A stretch of DNA of 64,000 nt from Pseudobutyrivibrio sp. (GTDB lineage Bacteria > Bacillota > Clostridia > Lachnospirales > Lachnospiraceae): positions 1 through 64,000 of the forward strand of contig NZ_JAFUSK010000039.1 of NCBI RefSeq assembly GCF_017471675.1, read 5' to 3'. Positions 18,242-26,649 of the stretch are shown here, piece by piece. The notes under the pieces were generated by a model. It ran no database searches, was not told the DNA's origin, and saw only the letters and a program-made list of their open reading frames with translations. A program made the position numbers and the translations under genes. Position 1 is the first letter of the stretch. Every line of letters starts with the position of its first letter.

Positions 18242-19447
18242 ATGGGATTTTTTTCAAGTAAAAAAAAGAAAAAAGAAATAAGAGCAGCCAGGATAGATGA
18301 TGCTTTTAACAGGGTGTATTCTCAGATAGAGGGGATGGGTTCTGCAGACGATCCTAAAAAGCTGGAGCGATATATCTTAGATTCCTGTGAGCAAATCATA
18401 GCAAGCACTAAGGCTATGGAGCGTCAAAAGATGGAGTATCGAATTGTTACCAGATATCTGAATGATATTAAGGCAATCGAAAATCTACCTAAGGAAAAGG
18501 CTAAGGATTTAAGAACTACAGCATCTAAGATTGTTGAGCTAGAAGAAAACTTGGTAAATGCCAGAGCTATTCAGCGTAATATTACAGATGAGCAGTTCCA
18601 GGTGATTTCCGATGATGAGGAGGATATGCCTGAAATCATAAATCGTTTTACATCAGACGAGATTTATCAGGCCAAGCTTAAAAGAAATCTTTCTTACCTG
18701 GAAGGAGAAAAAAGCAGATGGGAGATAGAAAGAGAAGAGCTTAGGTATCAGGTTAAGCTTTTTAAAAGAATGGCTCTTACAATAATGGTGTCTTTTATGA
18801 CCCTTCTTATTTTGCTTTTTACTATGAGCTCTGCTACAGAAGTAGATATTTCAGTATGGGTTTTTGCAGTTTTATTTATATGTGCTGTCAGCGGATTTTT
18901 GGTATTTCTTAGACAAAACAAAATAGCTAAAGAAAAGAAGGTTGCTATTATTCATTTGAATCAGGCTATTAGTATGCTTAATGTGGAAAGAATGAAATAC
19001 GTTAATGTTACTAACAGCGTTGAGTATTCAAAGGATAAATATTCTGTTAACAATGCAGCTGAGCTTCAGTATGTTTGGGAGCAATACCAGGATAAGGTTC
19101 GTGACCAGATTCGCTACATGGAAAATAACGAGGATTTGGAATTCTATAGTAATAAGCTTGAAAATATCCTAGGCAGTATAGGGCTTGCAGATGAAAAAAT
19201 CTGGATTAATCAGATTAATGCTTTGATAGATAGACAAGAGATGGCTGATTGCAGACATAGGCTTGTAACCAGACGTAAAAAAATAAGAGAAAGATTAGAT
19301 GACCATCGCAGAATTGTTCAGGAAGAACGTGATGAAATAGATAGGCTCATGATGAGTCATGAGCACTATCTACCTGAAATCACAGAAATTATTAAATCTG
19401 TTGATAAGCTTTGTGGAACCAGCTCAAGCAACAAATTAGATGCTTAA
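18242..19447 (+). CDS. Coiled-coil protein with two central membrane helices
   Basis: A 401-residue protein, fourth in the locus. A basic N-terminus and long helical coiled coil (to about 175) are followed by two membrane helices (about 178-198 and 204-224). A second long charged coiled coil runs to the C-terminus. Both coiled-coil arms should lie on the cytoplasmic side, because the loop between helices is only a few residues. It could be the membrane anchor for the other three proteins (inference). GGGGAGAAG precedes the ATG. It ends convergently with a four-base overlap with the next, minus-strand gene. Confidence 0.75.
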   Translation: MGFFSSKKKKKEIRAARIDDAFNRVYSQIEGMGSADDPKKLERYILDSCEQIIASTKAMERQKMEYRIVTRYLNDIKAIENLPKEKAKDLRTTASKIVELEENLVNARAIQRNITDEQFQVISDDEEDMPEIINRFTSDEIYQAKLKRNLSYLEGEKSRWEIEREELRYQVKLFKRMALTIMVSFMTLLILLFTMSSATEVDISVWVFAVLFICAVSGFLVFLRQNKIAKEKKVAIIHLNQAISMLNVERMKYVNVTNSVEYSKDKYSVNNAAELQYVWEQYQDKVRDQIRYMENNEDLEFYSNKLENILGSIGLADEKIWINQINALIDRQEMADCRHRLVTRRKKIRERLDDHRRIVQEERDEIDRLMMSHEHYLPEITEIIKSVDKLCGTSSSNKLDA

Positions 19448-20529
19448 TCCTTAAGGATAAAATCCATATAAACAGGGTTGTGATCTGAATACTTAAATCC
19501 GGTATCAAGTACGTTTGCTGATAATACCTCTATGTTACTTGATACAATAAAGCCATCTATTGTAAGTACATAAGAATTCTTAGAATATGGCTTATCGGCG
19601 TTTCTACAAGAGGGAACAGGATTTGCTTCATCAACTGGTCCGATAATTGTAAAGCTTTCATTAAGAAGACCATCAGGAATTGGCTGAGCCCAGTTTTCGG
19701 TGCTTGTGGTACCAAAATAAACAGATGAATCACCAAGTACATCCTTGTTCATATCGCCACCTGCGATTATATAATTGCCTTTTTCAAATTCCTCTTGCAT
19801 ATCAGCGTTAAGCATTACCACCTGATTTTCTGCTGTAGATGGGTCGGTGGTGTAGGCTGAAAGATGTACATTGTAGAGGATTAACTGCTTGCCATTTTCA
19901 AGGTTGATACAGTTTTTGCTATAACATCTGTCTAAATCAATAAACTTTGATAAACCTTCTTCAATAGGAAGAGAGCGTCTGGTGGAATCAGTGATAGTAG
20001 CAGGTGATACAGTAAGTAAACCAGCTCTTGATTTACCATGAGGTTGAGTTAATGGATAAAGTAAAAATGGACTGTCATAGTTCATTGCAAATGTATAATT
20101 AACATTATCGTAGCTACTGTTTTTTAGAATATCGATTATTAAATCCTTTTCATTAACGTGGTAGCTTCTGGTGGAATTAAGGTCTACCTCCTGAAATAGC
20201 ATCAGGTTAGGATTTAGGGTAAGGATACTATTTATAGAGCCTTTAATATTTTTATTTACAGCATGTTTAGAAAAAGCCCAAGACTCAGTTCCGCCATCCA
20301 TAAAGAAGGAATAGTCATCAGAATAGGCACCAAATCCTAGATTGGCTGATGAAATACGATACATCTCATTGGTTTTTAGTGCATCTGTTGCAGATTCGCC
20401 CTCAATGTCAAGTTGCAAGTTATCTTCAATACGATGATAGCTTAGAAGAACGTATGCGAAATAAGCACCAAATAAAACTACTATTGCAAGGATAATGATT
20501 AGGATTGATTTTAATATTTTTTTTACCAT
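19444..20529 (-). CDS. Membrane-anchored endonuclease/exonuclease/phosphatase-family protein
   Basis: A 361-residue protein with an N-terminal membrane helix (about 5-28), so the catalytic domain is extracellular. The EEP fold (DNase I, sphingomyelinase and inositol phosphatase-like phosphodiesterases) is recognised from the metal-ligand segment LMLFQEVDLN near 110, YNVHLSAY near 219, GGDMNKD near 260 and the terminal SDHNPVYM. These give the expected Glu, His, Asp/Asn and Asp-His residues. Whether it cleaves nucleic acid, phospholipid or sugar phosphates outside the cell cannot be told. It is divergent from the following transporter gene. Confidence 0.85.
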   Translation of the reverse strand: MVKKILKSILIIILAIVVLFGAYFAYVLLSYHRIEDNLQLDIEGESATDALKTNEMYRISSANLGFGAYSDDYSFFMDGGTESWAFSKHAVNKNIKGSINSILTLNPNLMLFQEVDLNSTRSYHVNEKDLIIDILKNSSYDNVNYTFAMNYDSPFLLYPLTQPHGKSRAGLLTVSPATITDSTRRSLPIEEGLSKFIDLDRCYSKNCINLENGKQLILYNVHLSAYTTDPSTAENQVVMLNADMQEEFEKGNYIIAGGDMNKDVLGDSSVYFGTTSTENWAQPIPDGLLNESFTIIGPVDEANPVPSCRNADKPYSKNSYVLTIDGFIVSSNIEVLSANVLDTGFKYSDHNPVYMDFILKD

Positions 20530-20633
20530 AAATATCTCCTTTCCTATATTTTTGAAGTCAACATTAATATATCATAAAAATTTTGCATTAAATTATTTTT
20601 CATAATAAATTAAAGATTTTTTAAGGAGAGAGT

Positions 20634-21872
20634 ATGATTTACAAAATTAAAGAGTCACTGGAATTACGTTTGAACTTATCCTACATAGCCATTCAAGGGC
20701 TTTACTGGATGATTGTATGCTGCACTATCAGCCTTGGCAGCGCGTATTTGTCTAACAGAGGCTATTCTACTGTTGGAATAGGAGCTTTGTTTGCTATTGC
20801 ATATCTTATTGCAAGTATCTTACAGCAGCTTATTTCAATTGAAACTGATAAAAGCAGCAGGTTTAATGTATTAGATGTGTTAGCTGTACTTGGAGCTGTT
20901 CTTGCAATTGATTTGCTTTTTGCAGTTAATACTGATGTAAAGGGATTTGGCACAGGATTTACTTTTCTTATAGCTGCCATGATAGCAACTATTATGCAAC
21001 CATTTCTTAATGCGCTTAATTTTCATATTGAAAAATATGATATTAAGATGAATTATGGAGTGGCTAGAGCTAGCGGTTCATTCTTTTTCTTTATTATGAG
21101 CTTGCTTGCTGGCAATCTTATGAAGAGCATTTCTGAAAAGGCAGCACCTGCATTAGGACTTATTGTCACAATTCTTTTTATCGCAAATGTCTTTTGGATT
21201 TTTAAGGAGCTTAAAAGCACAGGGAAGGAGCCTGCGAAGGATTATGATCCATTTCAAACTGCTAATGATAGTTCCTTTGATATTTTGGATTCAGATTCAA
21301 TTAAGTTATTTATTGAAAAATACAAAATGTTTTTTATTTTTCTGATAGGTTTAATGGGATTTTATTTTGGTCATGTGCTTATTAATAATTTCCTATATCA
21401 GATTACTGTAAACGTAGGTGGAGATGAGGCGGATACAGGTGGACTTCTTGCAATGCAGGCTATTGTGGAGTTACCTGCAATGATATTCTTTACCTGGTTA
21501 AAAGACAGATTCGGCTCAAAGCTTCTTCTTTCTTTTTCCGCAGTATTTTATTTTGTAAAGATATTTGCCACTACTATAGCAACATCTGTTGGCATGTTGT
21601 ATTTTAGTATGATTTTCCAGGCGTTGGCTTTTGCAGTATTTATTCCTGCTTCCGTTCATTTTGTGGATGAGATAATGTCTGAAAAGGATGCGGTAAAGGG
21701 GCAGTCATTTGTTACTGTTGCTATGACACTTAGCAATCTGCTTTCTAGTCTGTTAGGCGGAATTCTTATTAGATTAGTAGGTGTTACAGCTTCTCTTTGG
21801 TTTGGAACAATAGTTACACTTTGCGGAGTTGTAGTATCAATTTATGGCCTTGTAAAAATAAAACAAAAATAA
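20634..21872 (+). CDS. MFS transporter, 12 membrane helices
   Basis: A 412-residue integral membrane protein with the even hydrophobic spacing of the major facilitator superfamily. It has a charged central loop (about residues 190-230) between the two six-helix halves and KDRFGSK at the usual loop 8-9 position. The overall shape resembles the nucleoside/phenylpropionate or sugar H+ symporter branch. There is no regulator or catabolic gene next to it to give the substrate. GGAGAG precedes the ATG. Confidence 0.85.
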   Translation: MIYKIKESLELRLNLSYIAIQGLYWMIVCCTISLGSAYLSNRGYSTVGIGALFAIAYLIASILQQLISIETDKSSRFNVLDVLAVLGAVLAIDLLFAVNTDVKGFGTGFTFLIAAMIATIMQPFLNALNFHIEKYDIKMNYGVARASGSFFFFIMSLLAGNLMKSISEKAAPALGLIVTILFIANVFWIFKELKSTGKEPAKDYDPFQTANDSSFDILDSDSIKLFIEKYKMFFIFLIGLMGFYFGHVLINNFLYQITVNVGGDEADTGGLLAMQAIVELPAMIFFTWLKDRFGSKLLLSFSAVFYFVKIFATTIATSVGMLYFSMIFQALAFAVFIPASVHFVDEIMSEKDAVKGQSFVTVAMTLSNLLSSLLGGILIRLVGVTASLWFGTIVTLCGVVVSIYGLVKIKQK

Positions 21873-21943
21873 TTAATATAATATAGATTTTTGTATTGTA
21901 AATTGCTAAAATAACTATATAAGAATTGTAAAAAAGGATTAAT

Positions 21944-22564
21944 ATGGCTAAGTACAATATTGGTGGGTACATTTTCGACGATGAGAATAAAGCAAAGAAG
22001 GCCGCCAAAGAGCTTAAGGCTGTAGAGTATATCTTAGGTCAGATTAAGGATGCTGATGAAAAAGGAGTACTTTCAGTTTACAAGAAGCTCTTAAATCAAA
22101 GGCCTTTTTCCACTGAGATAGGTATGGGTTTTCTATCTCAACTTAGGCAAAATCTTGTTTCCTCAGGGGCTTTTACAGAGGAGGATGTTCCTTTAGTTTA
22201 CAGCTTGGACGAATCGGATGACACTTCTAGGGATAATCCTATATCAGCAGTACAATCTAAAGAAAATGAGGAAAAATTAGAAGAAAAGCCTAAAGTCAAG
22301 AAGAAAATAGCCGATAAATCTGTTGTGAGTGGCGATGATCACTTAAAAGAGCTTAAAAGGCTCAAGCTAATCAACAGGATTTTATTAATCCTTTGCATAA
22401 CATTATTGTTATGTGTGCTGGGAATGTTTTATGTGAACTCCACTATAAACAGTCCTACAATCCTCAACTATGAGGAGAAACTTATAGATAAGTATTCTTC
22501 ATGGGAGCAAGAGCTTACCGAAAGGGAGGCGGCTGTTAAGGAGAAGGAACTACAACAACAATAA
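21944..22564 (+). CDS. Conserved-looking membrane protein of unknown function
   Basis: A 206-residue protein with a soluble N-terminal helical domain (YNIGGYIFDDENKAKKAAKE at the start), a charged linker, one membrane helix about 145-168, and a short C-terminal extracytoplasmic coiled coil. Family not recognised. It lies 25 bp upstream of the two-component system and may be co-transcribed with it, which would make it an accessory factor; this is only positional evidence. Confidence 0.65.
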   Translation: MAKYNIGGYIFDDENKAKKAAKELKAVEYILGQIKDADEKGVLSVYKKLLNQRPFSTEIGMGFLSQLRQNLVSSGAFTEEDVPLVYSLDESDDTSRDNPISAVQSKENEEKLEEKPKVKKKIADKSVVSGDDHLKELKRLKLINRILLILCITLLLCVLGMFYVNSTINSPTILNYEEKLIDKYSSWEQELTEREAAVKEKELQQQ

Positions 22565-22588
22565 TTTTTCAAGGATGGGGTTGGTGTT

Positions 22589-23278
22589 ATGGCAAAAAAC
22601 AAAATTCTTGTGGCTGATGATGAAAGCCGAATGAGGAAGTTAATCAAAGATTATTTAGTAAGAGAAGATTACGAAGTAATCGAAGCAGAGAACGGAGAAC
22701 AGGCTCTTGACATGTTCTATATGGATAGCGAAATCGCTCTTATCATATTAGACGTTATGATGCCAAAGGTTGACGGCTTTGCTGTTCTTAAGGAAATCCG
22801 CGAAACTTCTTCTATTCCAGTCCTTATGCTTACAGCTAAGGGCGAAGAGAACGATGTGCTTAATGGTTTCGAGCTTGGTGCAGATGAATATATTAACAAA
22901 CCATTCTCACCAAAGATTCTTATGGCCAGAGTTAATGCAGTACTCCGTAGAAGCACAGATGATTCTATAGGCAAGAAGGTTGTTGAAGCCGGTGGTATCC
23001 AATTAGATGTTGATGCACACGTGGCTACAAACGACGGTAATCCTGTAGAGCTTTCTGTTAAGGAGTTCGAGCTTCTTTATTACTTCATTAACAATGAAGG
23101 CATAGCACTATCTAGAGAAAAGATTCTTAATCATGTATGGGATTACGATTATTTCGGAGACGCGAGAACAATTGATACTCACGTAAAAAAGCTTCGTAGT
23201 AAGTTAGACGACAAGGGAAATTACATCAAAACTATTTGGGGCATGGGGTATAAATTTGAAGTCGACGCAAAAGTCTAA
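22589..23278 (+). CDS. OmpR/PhoB-family response regulator
   Basis: A 229-residue regulator. Receiver domain (1-120): acidic pocket ADDE near residue 10, phosphoacceptor Asp in LIILDVMMPKVDG near 54, TAK near 83 and the conserved Lys in NKPFSP near 106. A winged-helix DNA-binding domain follows (130-229), with the RTIDTHVKKLRSKLD recognition helix near 192. Such proteins bind 11-bp-spaced direct repeats near -35; one such repeat lies at 49817-49835 in this window. It overlaps the sensor kinase gene by 23 bases. Confidence 0.95.
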   Translation: MAKNKILVADDESRMRKLIKDYLVREDYEVIEAENGEQALDMFYMDSEIALIILDVMMPKVDGFAVLKEIRETSSIPVLMLTAKGEENDVLNGFELGADEYINKPFSPKILMARVNAVLRRSTDDSIGKKVVEAGGIQLDVDAHVATNDGNPVELSVKEFELLYYFINNEGIALSREKILNHVWDYDYFGDARTIDTHVKKLRSKLDDKGNYIKTIWGMGYKFEVDAKV

Positions 23279-24767
23279 TAAAATTAATCGCCAAATTGTA
23301 GGACTGATAGTTGTGACTATAATATCAGCACTGGTATTAGTCAGTCTAATATCATCCTGCTTTTTAGGCGATTATTATATTTATGAAAAAAGAAAAGATT
23401 TGAAGGCCATCTATGGCACGCTTACAAAACGCTGTGAAAATGGCACTTTATACGGGGAAGAGTACACACAAGAGACGGCAGCATTATTTGATATGTATAC
23501 AGTGGCTTGCATAATTGCAGGCGCTGACGGGGAGCCATTAGTCTCATCCAACATGGATTCTGAGCTTCTGCTAAATCAGCTCAACTACGCAATGTTTTCA
23601 AATAATAAATCAGAGAATGCTTTAAACGAAACTGATTCTTATAAGATATTCAAACAGGTATTTCCTGGTTCAAAGGTTGAATATCTTGTTTTAGTTGGTT
23701 TGTTGCCGGATGGAAATAGTATATTTCTTAGGGTAACAGAATCTTCAATGAGGCATATTACCGGGGTGATGAATAAGTTCTTTATTCATATGGTAATGTG
23801 GGCGGTTGTTTTTACTGCCATAATTGGCTTTGCTGTTATTTCAAGATTTACACGTCCTCTTATAAATCTAATTGATATTACGAAGAGGATTTCTAATTTT
23901 GATTTTGATGCCAAGTATAGACCGCAGCGAATATACAATGAAATAGATGATTTAGGTGAACATATAAATGAAATGTCCACCACACTTAAGCGCGCAATCA
24001 CCCAGCTTAGGGCGGCCAATGAAAGCTTAAAGCATGATTTGGAGGTAAAGGAAGAAACTGAGAACATGAGAAAGGAATTTGTTTCTAACGTTTCTCATGA
24101 GCTTAAGACTCCTATTGCTCTTATTCAAGGCTACGCTGAGGGCTTGCAGGAAGGCATTATGGATGATGAAGTCAGCAGACAGATTTACTTAGACATCATC
24201 ATTGATGAAGCCAATAAAATGAATCGCCTGGTTAGAGAGATGCTTATTCTTAATCAGCTTGAGGCTGGTCAGATGAATATGGATCTTGTGGATTTTGATG
24301 TTACTGAAATGATTGACAGTATTGTTGACAGTAATAAGATTAATTTTGAGGCTCAGAATATCAAATATTCATTTATTAATAAGGCTGAGTGTTATGTTCA
24401 TGCTGATGAATTTTTAGTAGAGCAGGTTATTACCAACTTTATTAGCAATGCTATTCATTATGTTATGAACGAGAACATAATAAATGTTAGATATGATTTC
24501 GCAAAAAAAGGAAAAGTTCGAATTAGTGTATTCAATTCGGGTAATAATATTGCCAAGAAGGATATTAAGCGTATTTGGGAGAAATTCTACAAAGCTGACA
24601 AAGCCAGAAGCCGTGAATATGGTGGAAGTGGTATAGGTCTTTCGGTAGTTAAAGCAACTATGGATCTTCTACATGAGAAGTTTGGCGTGGAAAATGTTTC
24701 CGATGGTGTTGAATTTTGGTGCGAACTAACTTTGGCAAAAGACACAAAAATCAATAAAAATTCATAG
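23256..24767 (+). CDS. Sensor histidine kinase
   Basis: A 503-residue membrane kinase, partner of the upstream response regulator. It starts at TTG 23256, inside the regulator gene, after GGGG. Order: membrane helix about 14-37, extracytoplasmic sensor to about 165, second helix about 170-192, HAMP to about 245, phosphoacceptor His in SNVSHELKTP near 280, and ATP-binding domain about 380-497. The ATP domain has the N-box NFISNAIHY and G2-box GGSGIGLSVV; the G1 segment reads FNSGNNI rather than DxGxG, as in many VanS-like kinases. The signal sensed is unknown. Confidence 0.94.
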   Translation: MKSTQKSNKINRQIVGLIVVTIISALVLVSLISSCFLGDYYIYEKRKDLKAIYGTLTKRCENGTLYGEEYTQETAALFDMYTVACIIAGADGEPLVSSNMDSELLLNQLNYAMFSNNKSENALNETDSYKIFKQVFPGSKVEYLVLVGLLPDGNSIFLRVTESSMRHITGVMNKFFIHMVMWAVVFTAIIGFAVISRFTRPLINLIDITKRISNFDFDAKYRPQRIYNEIDDLGEHINEMSTTLKRAITQLRAANESLKHDLEVKEETENMRKEFVSNVSHELKTPIALIQGYAEGLQEGIMDDEVSRQIYLDIIIDEANKMNRLVREMLILNQLEAGQMNMDLVDFDVTEMIDSIVDSNKINFEAQNIKYSFINKAECYVHADEFLVEQVITNFISNAIHYVMNENIINVRYDFAKKGKVRISVFNSGNNIAKKDIKRIWEKFYKADKARSREYGGSGIGLSVVKATMDLLHEKFGVENVSDGVEFWCELTLAKDTKINKNS

Positions 24768-24786
24768 AATTTTCTGATTTTTTACG

Positions 24787-24815
24787 TTGAAGTGTACACA
24801 TATTAATGCTAATAT
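24787..24815 (+). promoter_or_regulatory. Promoter for lipoprotein-cheV genes
   Basis: TTGAAG (24787-24792) and TAATAT (24810-24815) with 17 bp between them, 36 bp before the lipoprotein ATG. Confidence 0.5.
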
Positions 24816-24851
24816 ACCATTAATGATTAGTTTATTCTTCTAGGAGATGGT

Positions 24852-25631
24852 ATGAAAATTAAAAGTTTAGGCCTTTTAATTTCTATATTGAGTATATCTT
24901 TTCTATTCACAGGCTGTGGTGAGCCATTAATGGAAATGACTGCCGAAGAAGAGGCAATTATTACGGCTTACGCTTCCAAAGCTGTTTCTAAATTTAACAA
25001 GAATCAGACTATTGGAATAGCAAATGCCAGAGTAAGAGAAGGTGAATTAGACGAAGAATACAGCCCTGATGAACCTGAAGAAGTAACTGATGATGAGGCT
25101 TTAGAACAACCTGAAATTGATCCAGAGACTGGAGAACCTATTAATATAGATGCTTCTTCAGAAAAGACGGAAGAATCAGGAGAAGAATCAGGAGAAGGTA
25201 CAGTAGAAGATAGTTCTCAAGATTTAGGATATTCCTTTACAGAAGCCATAGGAATTGAACGTGTAGAGTTTAGTTGTTCTGAATTTGATGTATCAGAAGA
25301 ATTTAAAACAAAAAAATTCTTTATGGAAAAAGTATCAGGAAAGAAATATGTAGTTTTATCAATAGAAGCAAAAAATACTTCAGATAAATCAGTTGATTTT
25401 TCTCAGTACAAGGATAAGAGCTATAGCTTATCTTTAAATGGCAAAGATAAAGCAAGTGCTAGCTTTACACCACTGGGGAATGATTTAGTTAATTATGATG
25501 GTATACTGGCAGCTGGTGATAAAAAATCTTTAATTTTAGTTTTTCAATTCAGCGACTCGTCAGTAGAAAATATAACTTCTATGGACCTTTTTGTTACAAG
25601 CGAAGGCACCACACGAGGCACAACCATATAA
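24852..25631 (+). CDS. Lipoprotein with acidic linker and Ig-like domain
   Basis: A 259-residue lipoprotein: signal peptide ending in the lipobox FTGC with Cys at residue 22, then a Glu/Asp/Ser-rich low-complexity linker (about 65-125). It ends in a C-terminal β-sandwich-like domain (about 130-255, with KYVVLSIEAKNTSDKSVDF), similar in outline to the DUF4352/DUF5067 telokin-like lipoprotein domains. Located between the two-component system and cheV. Function unknown. Confidence 0.75.
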   Translation: MKIKSLGLLISILSISFLFTGCGEPLMEMTAEEEAIITAYASKAVSKFNKNQTIGIANARVREGELDEEYSPDEPEEVTDDEALEQPEIDPETGEPINIDASSEKTEESGEESGEGTVEDSSQDLGYSFTEAIGIERVEFSCSEFDVSEEFKTKKFFMEKVSGKKYVVLSIEAKNTSDKSVDFSQYKDKSYSLSLNGKDKASASFTPLGNDLVNYDGILAAGDKKSLILVFQFSDSSVENITSMDLFVTSEGTTRGTTI

Positions 25632-25663
25632 ATCAGTATTGATTTAAATGAGAGGAGATTTGC

Positions 25664-26587
25664 ATGGATACTAATATTTTATTGGAATCGGGCACAAACG
25701 AACTTGAGGTACTTGAATTCAAGGTTGGCAAGAATTTCTATGGAATCAACGTTGCCAAGATTAGGGAGATTTTGTTATATCAACCAGTAACACCGCTACC
25801 TAATGCGCATCCTTCCATAGAAGGAATATTTATGCCAAGAGATATTATGATATCTGTTATTTCTCTTCACAAATGTTTGAATATTCAGGATGAAGCTACA
25901 ACAGATGGTCTGTTTATTATCACAAACTTTAACAGCTTGAATACAGCCTTCCATGTAGATGAAGTTCTTGGAATACATCGTGTATCCTGGGAAGATATTA
26001 TCAAACCGGATGCAACTATTAGTTCTGATGAATCTGGCGTTTCAACAGGTGTTATTAAGCTAGAGGATAGACTTGTTGTTATTCTTGACTTTGAGAAGAT
26101 TGTTACAGATATTAATCCAGAGACTGGTCTTAAGGTTTCTGAAATGGATGAATACGAGACAAAGGATAGAAGTAAATCACCTATTATGCTTTGCGAGGAT
26201 TCACCACTTCTTTCAAAGCTTATTGTTGAGTGCTTGAAGAAGGCAGGTTACACAAATCTTCTTGTTAATATGAATGGACAAGAGGGCTGGGACAAGCTTG
26301 TTGAACTTCATAAGGCAGGAACAGTTCTTAACGATGTTCACCTTATTATTACAGATATTGAGATGCCTCTTATGGATGGTCATAGACTTTGTAAGCTTGT
26401 TAAGGAAAATGACACTCTTAAAAACATTCCTGTTATTATCTTCTCATCTCTTATTAATGATGAGATTAGAAGAAAGGGTGAAAGCCTTGGTGCAGATGCA
26501 CAGCTTACAAAACCAGAAATTGGTAAGCTTATTACAGTAGTTGATGAGCTGGTTGCTAAGTATGAGGAAGCGCGCCGCGGCAATTAA
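25664..26587 (+). CDS. cheV: CheV chemotaxis coupling protein
   Basis: CheV couples chemoreceptors to CheA and can adapt signalling through its own receiver. The 307-residue protein has an N-terminal CheW-like domain (residues 12-150; LEVLEFKVGKNFYGINVAKI and the ligand-contact PLPNAHPSIEGIF). A receiver domain follows (about 175-305), with ILCEDSP-type acidic residues, phosphoacceptor Asp in LIITDIEMPLMDG and Lys in LTKPE. Ribosome binding site GAGGAG. It probably serves the chemoreceptor at 1631 and others elsewhere, since no cheA, cheW or cheY adjoins it. Confidence 0.95.
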   Translation: MDTNILLESGTNELEVLEFKVGKNFYGINVAKIREILLYQPVTPLPNAHPSIEGIFMPRDIMISVISLHKCLNIQDEATTDGLFIITNFNSLNTAFHVDEVLGIHRVSWEDIIKPDATISSDESGVSTGVIKLEDRLVVILDFEKIVTDINPETGLKVSEMDEYETKDRSKSPIMLCEDSPLLSKLIVECLKKAGYTNLLVNMNGQEGWDKLVELHKAGTVLNDVHLIITDIEMPLMDGHRLCKLVKENDTLKNIPVIIFSSLINDEIRRKGESLGADAQLTKPEIGKLITVVDELVAKYEEARRGN

Positions 26588-26602
26588 CAATTGAAATTAT
26601 GA

Positions 26603-26630
26603 GGGGTATGCCATGCATGCCCCTTGTTTT
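26603..26630 (+). terminator. Probable terminator after cheV
   Basis: GGGGTATG (26603-26610) pairs with CATGCCCC (26616-26623) with one G-T pair, followed by TTGTTTT. Moderate strength. Confidence 0.6.
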
Positions 26631-26649
26631 GGTATAGGGAGGAAAAATA

